From: Bacteroidota bacterium | GTDB taxonomy: Bacteria; Bacteroidota; Bacteroidia; Chitinophagales; Chitinophagaceae | Assembly (NCBI GenBank): GCA_023423285.1 | Contig: JAFAFV010000239.1 | Coordinates: 1-31,315 of the forward strand | Length of the DNA stretch: 31,315 nt | Reading direction: 5' to 3' | Shown here: positions 1 to 8,890 of the stretch, piece after piece | Layout: each line of letters begins with the position of its first letter | Numbering within the stretch: position 1 is the stretch's first letter | Made by a program: the position numbers and the translations under genes | The notes under the pieces: generated by a model | What the model saw: only the letters and a program-made list of their open reading frames with translations | What the model was told of the DNA's origin: nothing | Databases searched by the model: none

Positions 1-703
1 GGGTTACCGCATTGATGGCCGCGCCGGTAAAGCCTGTCTGGCGCACGTCATAAGGGGTAAGGTTTACCGATATCTGCTCTAAGGCATCTAAAGAAATGGG
101 CGAACCCTGTGCAGGAACATTTTGCCCAATACCAAATTGGTTATTAAAATTAGCGCCATCAACTGTAAAGTTATTAGACCTGTAATTTCCTCCCCCCATG
201 GCGCCAACGTTATTGCTTGCCTGCGGTGTAAGGCGGGTAAGGTCGTTAACGCTCCTTGAAATTGAAGGAAGATTATCAATTTGTGCGCGGGTAACGGTCG
301 TAGCTGTACCAATTCTGTCTTTACGCATCAGTGCATTGGCCGTACCTACCACATACACCTCTTCCAGCGCCTGGCCGGTAGATAGTGTTACATTTAAAAT
401 AAATGGTTGGCCAAGTTCCAGATACACATCATCCTGAATATTGGGTGTGTACCCTGCATAAGTTATTTCCACGCGGTAAGGTCCGCCCACTCGCATATTT
501 GCCAGGTTGATCCGGCCATTTTCGTTGGTTGTACCTGCATACTTTGTACCTGTTGGTGTGTGTATGGCAGTTACGGTCGCGCCCTGAAGAGGATTCTCTT
601 CAAAATTTCTAACCGTAGCACTAATGCCTGAAGTGGTAACCTGTGCATTTAATGCTGCCACAAATAACATTGAGACAACAAAAAGATAGACTTTTTTTAA
701 CAT
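1..703 (-). CDS. TonB-dependent receptor, Oar-like, N-terminal part (cut by window edge)
   Basis: This is an outer-membrane TonB-dependent receptor that would move a large substrate into the periplasm using TonB energy. Translation from the ATG at 703 stays open to base 1, so the C-terminal barrel lies outside the window. Residues 1-21 form a signal peptide (MLKKVYLFVV... ending ALNA-Q). Residues about 25-110 form a carboxypeptidase-regulatory-like domain (PLQGATVTAIHTPTGTKYAG and GPYRVEITYAGYTPN). The plug domain starts at about residue 115 (ALEEVYVVGTA) and includes SRSVNDLTRLTPQ and NFTVDGANFNN. The wording of the regulatory domain and plug resembles Oar-type receptors more than SusC. No SusD-like partner is visible, though the downstream side is missing. 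The substrate cannot be told. Confidence 0.88.
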   Translation of the reverse strand, partial: MLKKVYLFVVSMLFVAALNAQVTTSGISATVRNFEENPLQGATVTAIHTPTGTKYAGTTNENGRINLANMRVGGPYRVEITYAGYTPNIQDDVYLELGQPFILNVTLSTGQALEEVYVVGTANALMRKDRIGTATTVTRAQIDNLPSISRSVNDLTRLTPQASNNVGAMGGGNYRSNNFTVDGANFNNQFGIGQNVPAQGSPISLDALEQISVNLTPYDVRQTGFTGAAINAVT

Positions 704-750
704 AAAAATGTAAATTTTAATTGGTTTCAGCCGCAAAGAAAAGGAATAAG

Positions 751-788
751 CTTTAACATTTTGTTATCAAATGTTAACAAATTGTAAC
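751..788 (-). repeat. Helically phased GTTAAC-like repeats upstream of the TonB receptor
   Basis: Read on the minus strand, four related units follow each other at 10-11 bp: GTTACAATTT (788-779), GTTAACATTT (778-769), GATAACAAAAT (768-758) and GTTAAAG (757-751). On the plus strand the same stretch contains a perfect 9-bp inverted repeat, TTAACATTT (753-761) and AAATGTTAA (769-777), with a 7-nt spacer. It lies 48-85 nt upstream of the receptor start codon. The spacing of one helical turn suggests a protein-binding site, but this is inference. Confidence 0.45.
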
Positions 789-946
789 CATGTTTTCGTA
801 TGATACTATTGGCTGATAATCAATTAGTAATGAGTTCTTCTGCAGCAATAAATTGACTATGGTCAACTGGTTAGGAATTTTTTTTGACTCGTTCTGCCGA
901 TAGTGCCTTCAGTGCCCAGCCTGATTGGCCTATCTAATTCACCTCG

Positions 947-979
947 TTGCTGTTAGCATATATTTGCACCTTAAATTTG
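947..979 (+). promoter_or_regulatory. Tandem Bacteroidota promoter boxes for the UDP-glucose dehydrogenase gene
   Basis: Two exact matches to the -7 box TAnnTTTG occur: TATATTTG (959-966) and TAAATTTG (972-979). The second has a TTGC -33 element at 947-950 with a 22-nt gap, within the usual spacing. It ends 4 nt before the ATG at 984. Transcription from it would give a leaderless or almost leaderless mRNA; the first box would give a leader of about 12 nt. Confidence 0.6.
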
Positions 980-983
980 CGCA

Positions 984-2306
984 ATGAAAATAGCAGTAAT
1001 CGGTACAGGTTATGTTGGGTTGGTAACAGGCGTATGCTTTGCAGAAACGGGTAACCATGTAATATGTGTGGATGTAGTGGAAGAAAAAGTGAAGCAGCTT
1101 CAAAAAGGTATTCCTACCATTTTTGAGCCTGGGCTTGACATCCTTTTGCAAAGAAACCTGAAGGAAAAACGCGTGATTTTTACCACAGACCTGAAAGATG
1201 CGGTGGACAAGTCTGACATTATTTTTTTAGCCCTTCCCACACCGCCCGGCGCCGATGGTGCGGCCGACCTGAAATACGTGCTGCGTGTTGCCGATGATCT
1301 TTCTGAAGTCATCACCACGTACAAAGTGATCGTAAATAAAAGTACGGTACCTGTAGGCACGGCTGGCCAGGTAACCGAAGTATTGGCTAAAAAACTTTCA
1401 AAAGATCTTTTTGACGTGGTGTCCAACCCCGAATTTTTACGCGAAGGCGCGGCGGTAGAAGATTTTTTAAAACCTGACCGCATCGTCATCGGCGCATCAT
1501 CAGAAAAAGCCATTGAAGTAATGAACGAGTTGTACCAGCCTTTTGTAAGACAGGGCAACCCCATCTTTTATATGGATGAGCGCAGCGCTGAAATGACCAA
1601 ATACGTGGCTAATTCTTACCTGGCTATGCGCATTTCGTTTATGAATGAAGTAGCCAACCTTTGCGAACTTACCGGCGCAAATGTAGACGCTGTGCGGCTG
1701 GGCATTGGCAGCGATACCAGGATCGGTAAGCGCTTTCTGTTTCCCGGCATTGGTTACGGCGGCAGTTGTTTTCCTAAAGATGTAAAGGCATTAAACGCAA
1801 CGGCAAAGCAGTACAAGTACAACTTCAAATTGCTGAATGCTGTGGTAGATGTGAATGAGAGCCAGAAGAAAATATTGGTAAAAAAACTCAAAAAATATTA
1901 TGGCAAAGATCTTTCATCTAGAACTTTTGCGCTGTGGGGCTTGTCTTACAAACCCGGAACGGACGATATTCGTGATGCCCCTGCGCTCGATCTGATCCGC
2001 GAACTATTAGAAGAAGGCGTTACCATACGGGCTTTTGATCCTGAGGGCATGCCCAATACAAAAAGAATTTTGGGCAATACTATTACTTATGCCAAAAACC
2101 AGTACGAGGCACTGAAAGATGCTGACGCGCTGTTAATAGTAACGGAATGGAGCGAATTTCGCAACCCCGATTTTGAAAGAATAAAAAAAATATTAAAAAG
2201 CAAGGTTATTTTTGATGGGCGTAATATTTACAGTCTTGAAAAAATGAAAGAACTTGGTTTTTATTACGAAAGTATGGGCAGAAAAACGGTGAAAGAAAGT
2301 AAATAA
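984..2306 (+). CDS. ugd: UDP-glucose 6-dehydrogenase
   Basis: A cytoplasmic NAD-dependent enzyme that oxidises UDP-glucose twice to UDP-glucuronate, a precursor for surface polysaccharides. The 440-residue length is normal for the family. The N-terminal Rossmann fold opens with the dinucleotide-binding motif GTGYVG (residues 7-12). The central dimerisation helix follows, and the C-terminal UDP-binding domain carries ALWGLSYKPGTDDIRDAPA. The catalytic cysteine is C262 within GYGGSCFPKD. A related UDP-sugar dehydrogenase such as UDP-N-acetylmannosamine dehydrogenase is possible, but the match to the UDP-glucose type is better. The ATG at 984 is set by the protein start MKIAVIG and by the promoter boxes immediately upstream. 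It appears to be transcribed alone. Confidence 0.92.
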   Translation: MKIAVIGTGYVGLVTGVCFAETGNHVICVDVVEEKVKQLQKGIPTIFEPGLDILLQRNLKEKRVIFTTDLKDAVDKSDIIFLALPTPPGADGAADLKYVLRVADDLSEVITTYKVIVNKSTVPVGTAGQVTEVLAKKLSKDLFDVVSNPEFLREGAAVEDFLKPDRIVIGASSEKAIEVMNELYQPFVRQGNPIFYMDERSAEMTKYVANSYLAMRISFMNEVANLCELTGANVDAVRLGIGSDTRIGKRFLFPGIGYGGSCFPKDVKALNATAKQYKYNFKLLNAVVDVNESQKKILVKKLKKYYGKDLSSRTFALWGLSYKPGTDDIRDAPALDLIRELLEEGVTIRAFDPEGMPNTKRILGNTITYAKNQYEALKDADALLIVTEWSEFRNPDFERIKKILKSKVIFDGRNIYSLEKMKELGFYYESMGRKTVKESK

Positions 2307-2438
2307 TGTTAAGATTGTAATTAGCATTAGGCAACAACGCAACCTGCATCTCAATCACATCTGTAAACGGTTAAGATCATCTACTCCTTACAACATATCT
2401 CCCAAATCATCTCTGCCGGCATTCCACATTCGGATGCA

Positions 2439-4832
2439 ATGATAGATATGTTACTCACCGACAGCCGCAAGCTTACTTCAGTAGATACCACATTATTTTT
2501 TGCCCTGAAAGGCCCGCGCCGCAATGGCCATTTGTTTATTGACGAGTTGTACAAAAAAGGACTGAGGTATTTTGTAGTGTCTCAGCAAATAAGGCAAGAT
2601 GATTACCCCGGAGCTATTTTTATAAAAGTAAACGATGCACTTCAGGCCCTGCAGCAACTGGCCGCGCATCACCGCGCGCAATTTCATATTGATGTGATTG
2701 GCATTACCGGCAGTAATGGCAAAACCGTGGTAAAGGAATGGCTGTATCAATTATTACAGGCAGATAAAAGAATCGCACGGAGCCCGAAAAGCTACAATTC
2801 TCAAATTGGTGTACCGCTTAGCGTGTGGCAATTAGCTATAGGTGATGAGCTGGCTATTTTTGAGGCAGGCATCAGCAGACCCGCAGAAATGCAAAAGCTG
2901 CAAAACATGATCAAGCCAACCATTGGCGTGGTCACCAACATTGGCGAAGCGCACAGCGAAGGCTTTACAGACAATGAACAAAAATTACAGGAAAAACTAA
3001 AACTTTTTACGCATTCCAAAGTGCTGATTGGTAACGGTGATGATGTTTTATTGCAAAAAAACATTCACCGGCTCAGCGCTTCGTTTTTTTCATGGGGTTA
3101 TGGCGAAACAAATGCCGTAAAAGTGATGTCGGTAAGCAAGCAAAACCTACACACAAGCATTGTGCTGCAGCATGGAGAAACCACGTTCAGCATCCACATT
3201 CCGTTTACGGATAATGCTTCTATAGAAAACGCCATTACCTGTTGCACACTTTTATTATACCTGCAGGTGGATGTTCGCATAATTACGGAGCGGATGAAAA
3301 GCCTGCACGCTGTAAATATGCGGCTTGAATTTAAAAAAGGCATCAACGGTTGCACCATCATCAATGATAGTTATAGCGCAGACATCAATTCATTTTCCAT
3401 TGCACTGGATTTTTTGGAACAGCAGGCCCGTGGCCAGAAAAAAACGGTCATACTTTCTGAATTTGTGGATAATAAAAGTAACCCTGTTGAGCTTTACTCC
3501 GGCGTTGCCACTTTATTGCACAAGCATGGCGTAAACAGGCTGATCGCCATTGGGAAGGATATGCAGACTGTAATGCCGGGCATCATGGCAGGCGCGCCGC
3601 ATAACCTGCAGTTTTCAGTTTGCAGCGGCACCGCAGATTTTATCAGTCGCTTCCGCTCATCTGATTTTAAAGAAGAAGTGATATTGGTAAAGGGCGCACG
3701 TATGTTTGCGTTTGAAAGCATTGTTTCCCTGCTGGAACAAAAAGCGCATCAAACCATTTTAGAGATCAGCCTGGATGCGATCGCACATAATTTTAAAACG
3801 TTTCAACAATTGCTACAGCCGCAAACCAAAATTATGGTAATGGTAAAAGCTTTTGCCTATGGCAGCGGCGGCGCAGAAGTGGCCAGCCTGTTGCAATACC
3901 ATAAAGCTGACTACCTGGGTGTGGCCTATGCCGATGAAGGCGTGGACCTGCGGCGGGCGGGAACAACGTTGCCCATTATGGTACTCAATTCAGAAGCCAA
4001 TGCATTTGATGCCATTACCGAAAACAACCTGGAGCCGGATATTTTTTCTTTTGAAATATTGGATGCTTTTCAGCAGCATTTAAAAGACAACGGTTTTAAA
4101 AATTATCCCGTGCACATTGAAATTGAAACCGGCATGAACCGCCTGGGCTTTGCCAGGGAAGATATCAATAAGCTGGCTCAAATTTTAAAAGGAAATGAAT
4201 ATTTAAAAATAGTATCGGTGTTTTCACACCTTGTAGCCAGCGAAGACAAGGCTGAAGACGCTTTCAGCATGCTCCAGTATCAATGGCTCAACGAAGCTGC
4301 AACGCAATTGCAGCAAGTATTAGGTTATCTTTTCCTCAGGCATATTGCCAATTCATCCGGCATTGTAAGGCTGCCGCAATTACAAATGGACATGGTCCGG
4401 TTGGGCATTGGCCTGTATGGCGTAGGAGCGCCACATTTACAACCCGCGCTCACGCTGAGGTCAACCATTGCACAAATCAAATCAATTAAAAAGGGCGAAA
4501 CCGTAAGTTATAACCGGCGCGGTGTGGCAGCCAGTGATTCGGTAATTGCCACCGTGCGTATTGGGTATGCCGATGGATACAGCAGGCGTTTTGGCAACGG
4601 CGTAGGTAAAATGCTTGTGAAAGGGCAACCCGCGCCTGTAATAGGCACCGTTTGTATGGATATGACGATGATTGATATCACTGACATTGCAGATGTGCGT
4701 GAGGGTGATGACGTAATCATTTTTGGTGAACAATTATCTGTAGAAGAACTGGCCGCCAGCATAGGCACTATTCCCTACGAAATTATGACCGGCATTTCAC
4801 AAAGAGTAAAGCGGGTGTATTGGAGCGAATAA
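2439..4832 (+). CDS. murF-alr: Bifunctional UDP-MurNAc-tripeptide:D-Ala-D-Ala ligase / alanine racemase
   Basis: A fusion of two cytoplasmic cell-wall enzymes: MurF adds D-Ala-D-Ala to UDP-MurNAc-tripeptide and the racemase supplies D-alanine. This fusion is well known in Bacteroidota. The MurF half (to about residue 435) has the substrate-loop residues LLTDSRKL, the ATP P-loop GITGSNGKT with K95, and a C-terminal domain ending VLVKGARMFAFE-like (ILVKGARMFAFE). The Alr half begins near residue 438 (LEISLDAIAHNF). It has the PLP lysine K470 in MVMVKAFAYG, the second catalytic base Y691 in TVSYN, and IGYADGYSRRF. The start is doubtful. The open frame continues upstream to a stop at 2364, and its 20 codons IYSLQHISQIISAGIPHSDA look like normal MurF N-terminal sequence, but there is no ATG, GTG or TTG in that stretch. 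2439 is the first standard start. Confidence 0.93.
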   Translation: MIDMLLTDSRKLTSVDTTLFFALKGPRRNGHLFIDELYKKGLRYFVVSQQIRQDDYPGAIFIKVNDALQALQQLAAHHRAQFHIDVIGITGSNGKTVVKEWLYQLLQADKRIARSPKSYNSQIGVPLSVWQLAIGDELAIFEAGISRPAEMQKLQNMIKPTIGVVTNIGEAHSEGFTDNEQKLQEKLKLFTHSKVLIGNGDDVLLQKNIHRLSASFFSWGYGETNAVKVMSVSKQNLHTSIVLQHGETTFSIHIPFTDNASIENAITCCTLLLYLQVDVRIITERMKSLHAVNMRLEFKKGINGCTIINDSYSADINSFSIALDFLEQQARGQKKTVILSEFVDNKSNPVELYSGVATLLHKHGVNRLIAIGKDMQTVMPGIMAGAPHNLQFSVCSGTADFISRFRSSDFKEEVILVKGARMFAFESIVSLLEQKAHQTILEISLDAIAHNFKTFQQLLQPQTKIMVMVKAFAYGSGGAEVASLLQYHKADYLGVAYADEGVDLRRAGTTLPIMVLNSEANAFDAITENNLEPDIFSFEILDAFQQHLKDNGFKNYPVHIEIETGMNRLGFAREDINKLAQILKGNEYLKIVSVFSHLVASEDKAEDAFSMLQYQWLNEAATQLQQVLGYLFLRHIANSSGIVRLPQLQMDMVRLGIGLYGVGAPHLQPALTLRSTIAQIKSIKKGETVSYNRRGVAASDSVIATVRIGYADGYSRRFGNGVGKMLVKGQPAPVIGTVCMDMTMIDITDIADVREGDDVIIFGEQLSVEELAASIGTIPYEIMTGISQRVKRVYWSE

Positions 4833-4914
4833 CCAGTGTGTAACCCTATTGTGAAAACACTGTGAAAGCCTTTGTCAGGCAGGAGTGCCCCGCATACCTA
4901 ACATCAATAAACCG

Positions 4915-4922
4915 TACCTTTG
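4915..4922 (+). promoter_or_regulatory. -7 promoter box of ribBA
   Basis: TACCTTTG is an exact TAnnTTTG match, 16 nt before the ATG at 4939. It supports that ATG over the in-frame GTG at 4885, which would lie upstream of the transcript. No clear -33 TTG was found at the usual distance, and no FMN riboswitch core is visible between 4833 and 4938. Confidence 0.5.
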
Positions 4923-4938
4923 CCAAAATTTTCAAGTA

Positions 4939-6138
4939 ATGTTTGATTCCATTGAGAGTGCGATAGAAGATGTTCGTAACGGAAAACTGGTAATTGTAGT
5001 TGACGATGAAGATCGTGAGAATGAAGGCGATTTTATCGGGTCTGCCGCTGCTATAACTCCGGAGATTGTCAATTTTATGGCAAAAAACGGTCGTGGGCTG
5101 ATATGTGTACCTCTGCCTGAAGAGCGATGCGATGAATTAGGCCTCACCCCGATGGTTACTAATAATACAGCCCTGCACGAAACTGCTTTTACGGTTTCGG
5201 TTGACCTGCTGGGGCATGGTTGTGGTACGGGTATTTCAGCATCCGACAGGGCCAAGACCATTGCTGCGCTGAACGATCTCAATACAATTCCTGAAGACCT
5301 TGGCCGCCCTGGTCATATTTTTCCCCTGCGTTCCAAAACCGGTGGCGTTTTGCGCCGGGTAGGGCATACCGAAGCAGCTACGGATCTAACAAGGCTGGCG
5401 GGTTTTCATTATCCCTACGGCTCGGTGCTGGTTGAGATTATGAACGATGATGGCACCATGGCGCGCCTGCCCGATCTTGAAATAGTGGCCAAAAAATTTG
5501 ACTTAAAGCTCATCTCCATTAAAGACCTGATCGAATACCGCCTGGAAAGAGATACTTTGATAGACGAGGTGGTTCGGGTAAATATGCCAACCAAATACGG
5601 CAATTTTACCATGGTGGCTTTTAAAGAAAAAAATAACAATAACGAGCACATGGCGCTAATTAAAGGCGAGTGGGAAAAAGGAGAGCCGGTGCTTACGCGC
5701 GTGCATTCCTCCTGTTTTACGGGCGATATTCTTGGTTCGCTCCGTTGCGATTGTGGAGACCAGTTGCATAAGGCCATGAAAATGGTGGAACTGGAAGGCA
5801 GAGGTGTGATCTTATACATGAACCAGGAGGGGCGCGGCATTGGATTGCTGAACAAACTAAGAGCCTACAAGCTGCAGGAAGAAGGCATGGATACCGTGGA
5901 GGCCAACCTGCACCTGGGCTTTAAAATGGATGAACGCGATTATGGAGTAGGCGCACAAATTTTACGGCACCTTAATGTTACCAAACTGCGGCTGCTGAGC
6001 AATAATCCCAAAAAGCGCGTCGGGCTGATCGGCTATGGCCTTGAAGTGACTGAGGCTGTGCCTATCGTAACCGTTTGCAATATTCACAACGAAAACTATT
6101 TGCGTACTAAAAAGGAAAAAATGGGACACGAGATTTGA
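4939..6138 (+). CDS. ribBA: Bifunctional 3,4-dihydroxy-2-butanone-4-phosphate synthase / GTP cyclohydrolase II
   Basis: Makes the two starting blocks of riboflavin: RibB forms dihydroxybutanone phosphate from ribulose 5-phosphate and RibA opens GTP. Numbered from the ATG at 4939 (399 residues), the RibB half covers about 1-205 with the acidic metal-site motif DDEDRENEGDF and the HTEAATDLTRLAG segment. The RibA half follows, with the three zinc cysteines C259, C270 and C272 in SSCFTGDILGSLRCDCGDQ and the motif EGRGIGLLNKLRAYKLQ. Both halves look intact, although in some RibBA proteins only one is active. The reading frame is open back to a GTG at 4885, but the promoter box at 4915-4922 and the homologous start MFDSIESAIEDV favour 4939. 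It is convergent with the cysteine desulfurase gene. Confidence 0.94.
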   Translation: MFDSIESAIEDVRNGKLVIVVDDEDRENEGDFIGSAAAITPEIVNFMAKNGRGLICVPLPEERCDELGLTPMVTNNTALHETAFTVSVDLLGHGCGTGISASDRAKTIAALNDLNTIPEDLGRPGHIFPLRSKTGGVLRRVGHTEAATDLTRLAGFHYPYGSVLVEIMNDDGTMARLPDLEIVAKKFDLKLISIKDLIEYRLERDTLIDEVVRVNMPTKYGNFTMVAFKEKNNNNEHMALIKGEWEKGEPVLTRVHSSCFTGDILGSLRCDCGDQLHKAMKMVELEGRGVILYMNQEGRGIGLLNKLRAYKLQEEGMDTVEANLHLGFKMDERDYGVGAQILRHLNVTKLRLLSNNPKKRVGLIGYGLEVTEAVPIVTVCNIHNENYLRTKKEKMGHEI

Positions 6139-6164
6139 GCAGGTTGCCAGTTAATGGTGTTTTT

Positions 6165-7292
6165 CTAAATAAGATCCCTCAATTTCTCCACAACCGCATC
6201 CACTTCTTCCTTTGTATTGTATTTGCTGAATGAAAACCTTACTGCCACGCGGGTATCATCTTTATTAATGGCCTGTATGACATGAGAGCCCTGGCTTGCG
6301 CCGCTGCTGCAAGCGCTGCCCCCTGATACGCAAATTCCGTTAATGTCAAGATTGAACAGCAGCATTTCAGATTTATCAGTTTTAGGAAAAGAAACATTCA
6401 GCACGCGGTAAAGGCAACTACCATTGTAGTCTCCATTAAAACTTACCCCTTCTATCTTTTCCTGTAACTGTTGAATCATGTAATCTTTTAAACCTTTTAT
6501 GTAGGTGGATTCCTCAGGGAAATTGTTCATCGAAATTTCAAGCGCTTTAGCAAAGCCTGCAATGCCGTAAACATTTTCGGTGCCGGCGCGCATGTTGCGT
6601 TCCTGCCCGCCGCCATAAATCAGGGGTTTGATCTGCAGCCTGCTGTTTACGTACAAAATACCTACGCCTTTGGGTCCGTGAAATTTATGTCCTGATGCGG
6701 AAATGAAATCTATGTCCATCCGTTTCAAATCAATTGGATAGTGCCCCACGGTTTGCACGCAATCAGAATGGAAGATGGCGCCATATTTTTTACAAAGATC
6801 ACTTACGGCTTTTATGCTGAGCAAATTGCCAATTTCGTTGTTGGCATGCATAAGGGTTATTAGGCATTTCTGGTTTTGCGAAGCAAGTTGTTCTTCCAGG
6901 TTGTTCAGATCAATATGGCCGTTGGGCAAAAGGTTTACAAAGCTGTACGACACATCAGGCTCGCAGCTATAATGCTCAATGGTATGCAATACGGCGTGAT
7001 GTTCAATACACGATGATATAATGTGTTTACAACCCAGGTCTCTGATGGATGTGATGATGGCCGTGTTGTTGCTTTCGGTGCCGCCGCTTGTAAAAAAAAT
7101 TTCGCCGGGCTGCACGTTTAAATGCCGGGCCACGCTTTTGCGCGCAGTTTCAACCGCCAGCCTTGTTTCGCGGCCATAGGAATAAATAGATGAAGGATTG
7201 CCAAACTGGGTGGTAAGGTAAGGCATCATGGCGTCCAAAACTTCTTTGTCTAAAGCAGTTGTTGCAGCATTGTCTAAATAAATTCTCTCCAT
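6165..7292 (-). CDS. Cysteine desulfurase (IscS/NifS type)
   Basis: A PLP enzyme that removes sulfur from cysteine as a protein-bound persulfide for Fe-S clusters, thiolated tRNA or other sulfur uses. The protein has 375 residues. The start is IYLDNAATTALD, the standard family opening. The PLP lysine is K203 in SASGHKFHGPKG, and the sulfur-accepting cysteine is C328 in SGGSACSSG. The long C-terminal extension typical of IscS proper is short here, so this resembles the NifS/CefD-like branch. No iscU, sufE or thiI gene is nearby, so the acceptor is unknown. It lies 76 nt downstream of the hexose phosphomutase gene on the same strand and may be cotranscribed with it; I found no convincing promoter of its own. 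Confidence 0.92.
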   Translation of the reverse strand: MERIYLDNAATTALDKEVLDAMMPYLTTQFGNPSSIYSYGRETRLAVETARKSVARHLNVQPGEIFFTSGGTESNNTAIITSIRDLGCKHIISSCIEHHAVLHTIEHYSCEPDVSYSFVNLLPNGHIDLNNLEEQLASQNQKCLITLMHANNEIGNLLSIKAVSDLCKKYGAIFHSDCVQTVGHYPIDLKRMDIDFISASGHKFHGPKGVGILYVNSRLQIKPLIYGGGQERNMRAGTENVYGIAGFAKALEISMNNFPEESTYIKGLKDYMIQQLQEKIEGVSFNGDYNGSCLYRVLNVSFPKTDKSEMLLFNLDINGICVSGGSACSSGASQGSHVIQAINKDDTRVAVRFSFSKYNTKEEVDAVVEKLRDLI

Positions 7293-7368
7293 CGAATATG
7301 AAAAAATAAATGATTTGAAACTGAAATAAAAAGCGCTGCGCCTTTCACTACGATAACGCGGTACAACA

Positions 7369-8757
7369 CTAAGCCATCGCTTCCTTAATATCCTGCATCA
7401 GCTTTTGAGCAATATTATTCGCTTTGGTCTCAAAATCGCTTTCGCTGTAGATGCGAATAATGGGTTCGGTGTTAGAGGTGCGCAGGTGCACCCAGTCTTC
7501 ATCAAACTCTATTTTCAGGCCGTCCTCCACGTTGATGGGTTGCCGTGCGTATATCTTTTTTATTTTTTCAAAGATGGCTTTCACATCTACACCTTTATCC
7601 AGTTCAATTTTATTTTTACTGATAAAATAGTGGGGATATTTATTCCTTAACGATTTGATGCCGTTTTTCTGGTTGGCAAGGTGGCTCAGGAACAACGCGA
7701 TGCCGATGAGTGCGTCCCGGCCATAATGAAAGTCGGGCACAATAATGCCGCCATTACCTTCACCGCCTATCACGGCGTCGTGTTCTTTCATTTTATTCAC
7801 CACATTCACTTCGCCTACTGCAGAGGGAAAATACTCGCCGCCATGTTTTAGCGTAATTTCTTTCAGGGCTTTTGTGCTGCTCATGTTGCTTACGGTATTG
7901 CCCTTGCGGTGAGACAGTACATAGTCTGCAACAGCTACCAAAGTATATTCCTCGCCAAACATGCTGCCATCCTCACAAACAAAACAAAGCCTGTCCACGT
8001 CAGGGTCTACAGCTATGCCCAGGTGGGCTTTTTCTTTTACCACAGTACTGCTCAATTCTCTCAGGTGCTGTGGAAGTGGTTCAGGGTTGTGAGCAAAATC
8101 GCCTGTTATTTCCGCGTTCAGCACGATCACGTTTTCAACGCCCAATGCATTGAGCAATGCGGGTACAAAAGTGGCCCCGGTTGAATTAACGGCATCTACC
8201 ACCACTTTAAAGTTTTTTTCAGCAATGGCTTTTTGATTCAGCAACGGGTAATTCAATATCGCGTCAATATGTTTTTGCATGTAAGTGTCGTCAGCCGTAA
8301 TGGTTCCCAACTTATCTACAGCTACATATTGAAAGTCATCTGCAGCAGCAATTTCAAGCAGCTCCAGGCCTGTTTCAGCCGAAATGAATTCGCCTTTTTC
8401 ATTTAAGAGTTTCAGGGCGTTCCATTCTTTTGGGTTGTGGCTGGCCGTGAGTATGATGCCGCCGTTGGCATTTTCTGCCGGTACGGCTATTTCCACGGTA
8501 GGGGTAGTGCTCAGGCCCAGGTCCACCACATCTATGCCCATTGCAATGAGGGTGTTGCACACCAAACCGTTTACCAAAGGGCCGCTGATGCGCCCGTCGC
8601 GCCCCACCACTACTTTTATTTTTTGGTCGGGTTGATTGTTTTTTAGGATCACGCCAAAAGCGGATGTAAATTTTACAATATCAATCGGTGAAAGGGTGTC
8701 GCCCGGTTTGCCGCCAATAGTTCCACGAATGCCAGATATGCTTTTAATAAGAGCCAC
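7369..8757 (-). CDS. glmM: Phosphoglucosamine mutase-type alpha-D-phosphohexomutase
   Basis: Interconverts hexose 6- and 1-phosphates; in the GlmM role it makes glucosamine 1-phosphate for UDP-GlcNAc and so for peptidoglycan and lipid A. The 462-residue protein shows all four family sites: the phosphoserine S106 in TASHNPKEWNALK, the Mg-binding loop DPDVDR (251-256), the sugar-binding loop GGEGNGGII, and the C-terminal phosphate loop RTSNTEPIIRIY. The sugar loop is GEGNGG rather than the GEQSGH of E. coli GlmM, so the exact sugar cannot be fixed from motifs; phosphomannomutase or phosphoglucomutase activity is possible. The start is GTG at 8757 (protein MALIKSISGIRGTIGG). The nearby upstream ATG is out of frame. 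Confidence 0.87.
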   Translation of the reverse strand: MALIKSISGIRGTIGGKPGDTLSPIDIVKFTSAFGVILKNNQPDQKIKVVVGRDGRISGPLVNGLVCNTLIAMGIDVVDLGLSTTPTVEIAVPAENANGGIILTASHNPKEWNALKLLNEKGEFISAETGLELLEIAAADDFQYVAVDKLGTITADDTYMQKHIDAILNYPLLNQKAIAEKNFKVVVDAVNSTGATFVPALLNALGVENVIVLNAEITGDFAHNPEPLPQHLRELSSTVVKEKAHLGIAVDPDVDRLCFVCEDGSMFGEEYTLVAVADYVLSHRKGNTVSNMSSTKALKEITLKHGGEYFPSAVGEVNVVNKMKEHDAVIGGEGNGGIIVPDFHYGRDALIGIALFLSHLANQKNGIKSLRNKYPHYFISKNKIELDKGVDVKAIFEKIKKIYARQPINVEDGLKIEFDEDWVHLRTSNTEPIIRIYSESDFETKANNIAQKLMQDIKEAMA

Positions 8758-8798
8758 GGATACAAGTTTTTTCTGAAATTTTCATTAAATACAACACG

Positions 8799-8806
8799 CA
8801 AAAGTA
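8799..8806 (-). promoter_or_regulatory. -7 promoter box of the phosphohexomutase gene
   Basis: Minus-strand TACTTTTG matches TAnnTTTG exactly and lies about 41 nt upstream of the GTG start, giving a leader of roughly 35 nt. No -33 TTG is evident at the standard spacing. Confidence 0.4.
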
Positions 8807-8890
8807 AGGTTAAGAAGCGAGATTCTTTTACTGATTTCTATCATTAACCTCACGGCTCAGTGTGCTAAACTTCAGCTATTTCCGGTGCGG

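Noticed and set aside
88..631. Short open frames on both strands near the left edge
   Set aside because: They overlap the continuous TonB receptor frame that runs from 703 to base 1 on the minus strand.
853..866. Hairpin TTGAC-TATG-GTCAA in the 704-983 gap
   Set aside because: The stem is only 5 bp plus a wobble, with no U run at the right place for a terminator; chance is likely.
4833..4938. Possible FMN riboswitch before ribBA
   Set aside because: The conserved FMN aptamer core is not visible, and the promoter box at 4915-4922 leaves only a leader of about 10 nt.
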